Shown in pieces: positions 51,434 to 54,754 of a stretch of 54,754 nt of DNA. A model generated the notes under the pieces. That model did not search any database, had not been told where the DNA came from, and worked only from the letters and a program-made list of their open reading frames with translations. A program made the position numbers and the translations under genes. Numbering within the stretch: the stretch's first letter is position 1; every line of letters begins with the position of its first letter. This DNA is from Bacteroidota bacterium (lineage in GTDB: Bacteria; Bacteroidota; Bacteroidia; NS11-12g; UBA955): NCBI GenBank assembly GCA_947496065.1, contig CANMBF010000017.1, forward strand, positions 1-54,754, written 5' to 3'.

Positions 51434-51597
51434 CATAACTAAATTATCACCTTCGATTGGCATTAAACATTGGAAATGCAATTAAGGGTATTAATAAATT
51501 ATCAAAACGAAGTTTCATTAATGCGAAATAAAAACAATTAACAAGATTAATAAATCAATAATATTTCTCCTACATTCGCATTTTATATATTTAAATT

Positions 51598-52446
51598 ATG
51601 ATTTTAGTAGCAGACAGTGGAAGTTCAAAAACGGATTGGTGGTTATCTAACGGAAAAGAGGTGAATACTAGATTCGAAAGCGTTGGTTTAAATCCAACCT
51701 TTTGTACCCAAGATTTTATTGTCGAGACTTTAAATAAGACGTTCTCAAGCGATGATATCAAAACCATTACTAAAATCTTTTTTTATGGTGCTGGCTGTCG
51801 CAGTAAAGATGAAATTGCAAGGGTAAAAAATGCCCTTACCATTGTTTTTCCTGATGCCGAAAGCATGGTCGACCACGATATCAAAGGCAGTGCCATTGCT
51901 ACTTGCGGTAACAAAGAAGGAATCGCTTGCATTTTAGGAACTGGAAGCAATGTTTGTTTGTGGAATGGTGCCGATGTGATGCCTCAAATTCCCGTATTTG
52001 GTATGGGGTATATTATTGGCGATGATGGCAGTGGTAGCCATCTTGGAAAAACATTATTGCGTAAATATTTATACAATGAGATGCCAGCTGATCTAAGAAA
52101 CGAACTCATTGAAATGGACATTAACAAAACCAATATTGTCGAAAATGTGTATGGTAAAGAAGGTGCAAACCGCTACTTAGCTAGCTTTGCCCGTTTTATT
52201 CAAGACCGCAAAACACACCCCTTTCTACAAGAATTAGTAAAAGAGTGTTTCCATGTGTTTTTCAAAACGCATATCGTCAAATACGACAACTATCAAACCT
52301 TGCCTGTTAACTTTGTGGGCTCTATTGCTTTTATTTTCGAAGAACAACTAAAAGAGGTAGCAGCAGAATATGGCGCGCATGTTGGTGTTGTTATTAAAAA
52401 GCCAATCGATAACTTGCTTAAGTTTCATTTGCCAGACATCAATTAA
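51598..52446 (+). CDS. BadF/BadG/BcrA/BcrD-type ATPase, N-acetylglucosamine kinase-like
   Basis: The 282-residue product has ASKHA-type phosphate-binding motifs: ILVADSGSSKTDWWL at the N-terminus, IACILGTGSNVCLWNG, GYIIGDDGSGSHLGKTLLR and NFVGSIAFIFEEQL. It matches the short Bacteroidota members of the BadF family, close to N-acetylglucosamine kinase. It likely phosphorylates amino sugars from peptidoglycan recycling; the substrate is inferred from family. A 164-base AT-rich gap lies upstream; the SDR gene follows after about 135 bases. Confidence 0.9.
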   Translation: MILVADSGSSKTDWWLSNGKEVNTRFESVGLNPTFCTQDFIVETLNKTFSSDDIKTITKIFFYGAGCRSKDEIARVKNALTIVFPDAESMVDHDIKGSAIATCGNKEGIACILGTGSNVCLWNGADVMPQIPVFGMGYIIGDDGSGSHLGKTLLRKYLYNEMPADLRNELIEMDINKTNIVENVYGKEGANRYLASFARFIQDRKTHPFLQELVKECFHVFFKTHIVKYDNYQTLPVNFVGSIAFIFEEQLKEVAAEYGAHVGVVIKKPIDNLLKFHLPDIN

Positions 52447-52582
52447 ATTAAGCGAAGCTGCTTTCTTAAATTCTTTTTTTGGTCCTGTTAAAAATTGTGA
52501 CCCTAACTTTTAAGGTGTTCATCAAAAATACCCAAGATTTTGTTTGTGCTTTGATTTATTCTATTATATTGCAAGCATTAAT

Positions 52583-53338
52583 ATGAAAGACAAACGGTAT
52601 ATCTTAAGCGGTGCAGGCAGTGGGATAGGACGCGCTATTGCCATTAAATTAGCCAACGAAGGGGCGGGTATTGTGCTGGCCGGTCGCAACGAAGTAAAAC
52701 TCGAAGAAACCTTGAAATTATTGCCCAAGGGAAACCACTTGGTGGTGGCTACCGATATACGAAAGAAAGACAATTGCGATGAAGTATCAAACATACTAAG
52801 TGGTATGCACATCGATGGCATTATTGCCAACGCAGGCGTTGGTGGCGAGAACCATTATGGCGAAGGCGACCGTTGGAACGAAATTATCGATACCAATTTA
52901 AGTGGTACCTATTGGTTTGTTAATTCATTTTTACCACAATTAAAAGAAAGCAAAAGTCCTCATAAACATATCCTCTTAACTTCCAGTGTTTTGGCCCGTT
53001 TGGGTGTTAAACATTATACAGCATACTGCGCTTCAAAAGCAGGACTGTTGGGATTAATGCGCAGCTGGGCCATGGAATTGGCCGACGATCATATTTTAGT
53101 GAATGCCATCAGTCCAGGTTGGGTAAACACCACCATGGCCAAAGAAGGCATGGAAGGCATAGCAAAAGGTTTAGGATTAGAATACGATGAGTTCCATAAA
53201 ATAGCCATGCAAAGTGTGCCTTTAGGGCGCATGGCCGAACCCGAAGAGATTGCGGATTTGGTGCATTATTTACTCAAGCAAACTGCCATTACTGGTCAGG
53301 TAATGGACATCAATTGCGGCAGTGTGATGAGTAGTTAA
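52583..53338 (+). CDS. SDR family oxidoreductase
   Basis: A classical short-chain dehydrogenase of about 251 residues: cofactor motif SGAGSGIGRA, NAG motif IANAGVGG, catalytic TSSVLARLGVKHYTAYCASKAG (Ser, Tyr, Lys) and the C-terminal MDINCGSVM. I chose the ATG at 52583, since the upstream in-frame start (52544) adds a 13-residue stretch not seen in the family. The substrate is not predictable. The Lrp/AsnC regulator follows after 38 bases. Confidence 0.95.
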   Translation: MKDKRYILSGAGSGIGRAIAIKLANEGAGIVLAGRNEVKLEETLKLLPKGNHLVVATDIRKKDNCDEVSNILSGMHIDGIIANAGVGGENHYGEGDRWNEIIDTNLSGTYWFVNSFLPQLKESKSPHKHILLTSSVLARLGVKHYTAYCASKAGLLGLMRSWAMELADDHILVNAISPGWVNTTMAKEGMEGIAKGLGLEYDEFHKIAMQSVPLGRMAEPEEIADLVHYLLKQTAITGQVMDINCGSVMSS

Positions 53339-53376
53339 AAAGTGATTTAATATTCATAAAAATTTAACCTCCGATT

Positions 53377-53841
53377 ATGGATCAAATAGACATAAAAATT
53401 TTAAATATTTTGCAAAAGGATGCTACGGTTTCGTACAAAGACATTGCAAAAAAAATTGGCTTGACTTACAGTCCAACCTACGAACGCATACGCATTATGG
53501 AAGAGGAGGGGATTATTAAAAGTAGGGTTACGATTTTAGATCCTTCTAAAATTGGCATTAAATTATTTGCCTATTGCAATATCACACTTAAAGAGCAATC
53601 CAAAACAGCCTTGCTTAATTTCGAAAAAACAATTGCCAAATTTCCAGAGGTAATGGAAGTGATAGGTTTGTCAGGTGTTTACGATTACATGGTTAAAATT
53701 GTTGCAGAAGATATTGAATCGTATAGCAAATTTTTAACATATAAATTAGCGGATATTCCAAATATTGGGCAGTACCATAGCAATATTGTTTTAGGTATTA
53801 TTAAAGACGAGACGGCCTATCATCTTGTATGTAAAGTTTAA
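53377..53841 (+). CDS. Lrp/AsnC family transcriptional regulator
   Basis: The 154-residue product has an N-terminal helix-turn-helix (MDQIDIKILNILQKDATVSY, then KDIAKKIGLTYSPTYERIRIMEEEGII) and a C-terminal RAM (AsnC-type) ligand-binding domain: VMEVIGLSGVYDYMVKIVAEDIESY. It probably responds to an amino acid, and could control the SDR gene 38 bases upstream, which is likely in the same transcript. Confidence 0.95.
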   Translation: MDQIDIKILNILQKDATVSYKDIAKKIGLTYSPTYERIRIMEEEGIIKSRVTILDPSKIGIKLFAYCNITLKEQSKTALLNFEKTIAKFPEVMEVIGLSGVYDYMVKIVAEDIESYSKFLTYKLADIPNIGQYHSNIVLGIIKDETAYHLVCKV

Positions 53842-53900
53842 GGGTTATCGCCTTAATAGATTGAAGAGGGGTGAACAACCCTGTAAATAAAATGAGGTTA

Positions 53901-53996
53901 ATATTCGGTACCTCCAATTTATCTTTATCTAATGTTTCTTTATGCGAAAGAACCGATTTAGCCTTGTGATAAAATGGAGGTGTAGCTCCCGAATAT
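53901..53996. repeat. 96-nt imperfect inverted repeat (structured RNA or small mobile element)
   Basis: The outer arms ATATTCGG (53901-53908) and CCGAATAT (53989-53996) pair perfectly. The inner arms ACCTCCAATTTATC (53910-53923) and GATAAAATGGAGGT (53968-53981) pair at 13 of 14 positions. TTCTTT and AAAGAA pair in the centre around ATGCG. Nearly the whole element could fold into one hairpin with a small asymmetric bulge (53982-53988). No transposase lies near and no T run follows. Confidence 0.6.
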
Positions 53997-54040
53997 GTTA
54001 TAAAACACCTACATGTGAAACTGTTCCGATGTTATAAATC

Positions 54041-54388
54041 TTATGCAGCAAACGAATTAATTCTGTTTTCCCCGAATGCATTTGTCGAACCCAATTTTTC
54101 AACTTTCATAAATCGCTCAGCGGCTATCATATAAAAAGCTGTAGAAACGAATTCATTGCAAATACTTTTCTGTGTAAGCACCTGTTTGTTTACGGGGCAA
54201 TTCGGAACAGTCCATGTATTATCTTTCTGTAAACACCATGCATTGGGTTGATTCAATTTTTGTGTTTTGTAGTCTGTCAATTTCCTTTTCATAGAATCAG
54301 GGTATTTGAACAGCAATGATGGGTTTATCTTGTTGTTTAAAAGGGCTGATTGGAGTTGCATCTTACGCATTATCTCTAAAGGATTCAT
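54041..54388 (-). CDS. hypothetical protein
   Basis: I do not recognise this 115-residue product. It has no signal peptide or membrane helix. Residues 40-90 contain three cysteines and several Trp (AWCLQKDNTWTVPNCPVNK, then KSICNEFVSTAFYM), a pattern of a small folded or metal-binding domain. The start codon lies inside a short palindrome (CATTTG-CAAATG at 54386-54401). The gene is isolated, and could also be a shorter remnant of a larger gene. Confidence 0.5.
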   Translation of the reverse strand: MNPLEIMRKMQLQSALLNNKINPSLLFKYPDSMKRKLTDYKTQKLNQPNAWCLQKDNTWTVPNCPVNKQVLTQKSICNEFVSTAFYMIAAERFMKVEKLGSTNAFGENRINSFAA

Positions 54389-54754
54389 TTGTCAAGCAAA
54401 TGTAAATGATTATCTGCAATAACAAAATAATTTAGATAAATAATCTATAAATATATTTAAATACGGATAAATAAGCTTCTCATATGATAACTAAGGCTAG
54501 TATTTAATGGTTTCATTTGTAAAAGTGATGAAGTAGTTAGAAAATCACAATTAATTAAGATATTTAGATTACTTACACTGGCTTATTAGAATTAATCACA
54601 ACTATTTTAATAATATTTGGGAAATAGTTTGGTAATGTAAAAACTTTCCTTACTTTTGCACCCCTCTTAAAAAGGAGTTGCACACTAAGAAAAGACAAGA
54701 AGAAGCATCGTTTTTTTAACCCTTAAAAGTTTTTAAAATAATCTTTGGAAATGT
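54389..54754. other. AT-rich region before the right edge; no gene seen, strong outward promoter at its end
   Basis: About 366 bases without a convincing gene, ending in a canonical promoter (54628-54658) whose product lies beyond the window. The last bases (AATCTTTGGAAATGT) loosely resemble antitermination boxes that precede rRNA operons in Bacteroidota, but no RNA gene is in the window itself. Confidence 0.5.
54628..54658 (+). promoter_or_regulatory. canonical strong promoter reading out of the window
   Basis: TTTG (54628-54631), exactly 19 bases, then TACTTTTG (54651-54658), a full match to the Bacteroidota housekeeping consensus, followed by CACCCC. The downstream leader of at least 90 bases carries no start codon with a plausible gene before the edge. 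Confidence 0.8.

Noticed and set aside
52450-52500. Possible terminator after the BadF-like gene
   Set aside because: The arms around AAGCGAAGCTGCTTT are short and imperfect; the T-rich tail alone is not enough.

Overview
The window reads as a chromosomal segment of a Bacteroidota bacterium. Three observations support this. Secreted proteins carry both kinds of type IX secretion (T9SS) sorting tail: a gliding-motility (type B) tail at 3790-6375 and a type A tail at 31036-32610. Bacteroidota-typical families are frequent (DUF1800/DUF1501, DUF5777, DUF3857, S46 peptidase, TlpA-like thioredoxins). Several promoters match the Bacteroidota pattern TTTG-N19-21-TAnnTTTG, with perfect or near-perfect copies upstream of tRNA-Leu, metK, the 46144 operon and at the right edge. 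The DNA is AT-rich and genes are tightly packed, with short overlaps or gaps. I see no phage, insertion sequence, CRISPR array or integrase. The content is mostly housekeeping plus envelope and secretion genes, and I could not place the organism below phylum or class.

Layout. 1-8273 (minus): partial RsmB/RsmF-type rRNA methyltransferase, periplasmic-binding-like protein, guaA, a giant PKD/T9SS protein, and dnaX. The dnaX reading frame is split at a run of ten A, as expected for a gamma/tau frameshift. 8527-12791: pckA, a repeat-rich 600 bp gap, a bacilliredoxin-like gene, pdxH, and a dolichol-phosphate-mannose-synthase-like glycosyltransferase. 12857-16344 (plus): gmhB-like phosphatase, thioredoxin-family lipid/secreted protein, and a PhoB/PhoR-like two-component pair. 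16353-19000 (minus): two exported thioredoxin-fold proteins, mdh and tRNA-Leu. 19129-22232 (plus): endonuclease/phosphatase-family protein and ppk1. 22236-24074 (minus): hypothetical secreted protein and panB. 24229-31027: AsmA-like protein, dprA (minus), a PolX-like protein with a degenerate polymerase site, and a heptosyltransferase-like protein. 31036-34331 (minus): DUF1501 and DUF1800 proteins. 34607-45184 (plus): metK, a broken small gene (minus), a sodium:solute symporter, a LOG protein, two DUF3857 proteins (one with and one without a transglutaminase triad) and an S46 dipeptidyl-peptidase. 45353-48472 (plus): two small paralogous membrane proteins (the second frameshifted), then an operon of c-type-cytochrome-like lipoprotein, OB-fold protein, YceI and DUF5777 barrel. 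48565-53841 (plus): OmpA-like lipoprotein, rlmH, secreted hypothetical, TIGR02757 protein, BadF-type kinase, SDR and Lrp/AsnC regulator. The right end has a 96-nt imperfect hairpin, an unrecognised small gene (minus) and a strong promoter that fires out of the window.

The best leads are the dnaX A10 frameshift, the PolX homolog that keeps a full PHP site while two polymerase Asp positions read Asn, a 21-bp-period direct repeat resembling a LytTR operator upstream of the small membrane gene pair, the hairpin element at 53901-53996, and a family of imperfect inverted repeats sitting at gene 3' ends. I found nothing I would call a complete new defence or mobile system.
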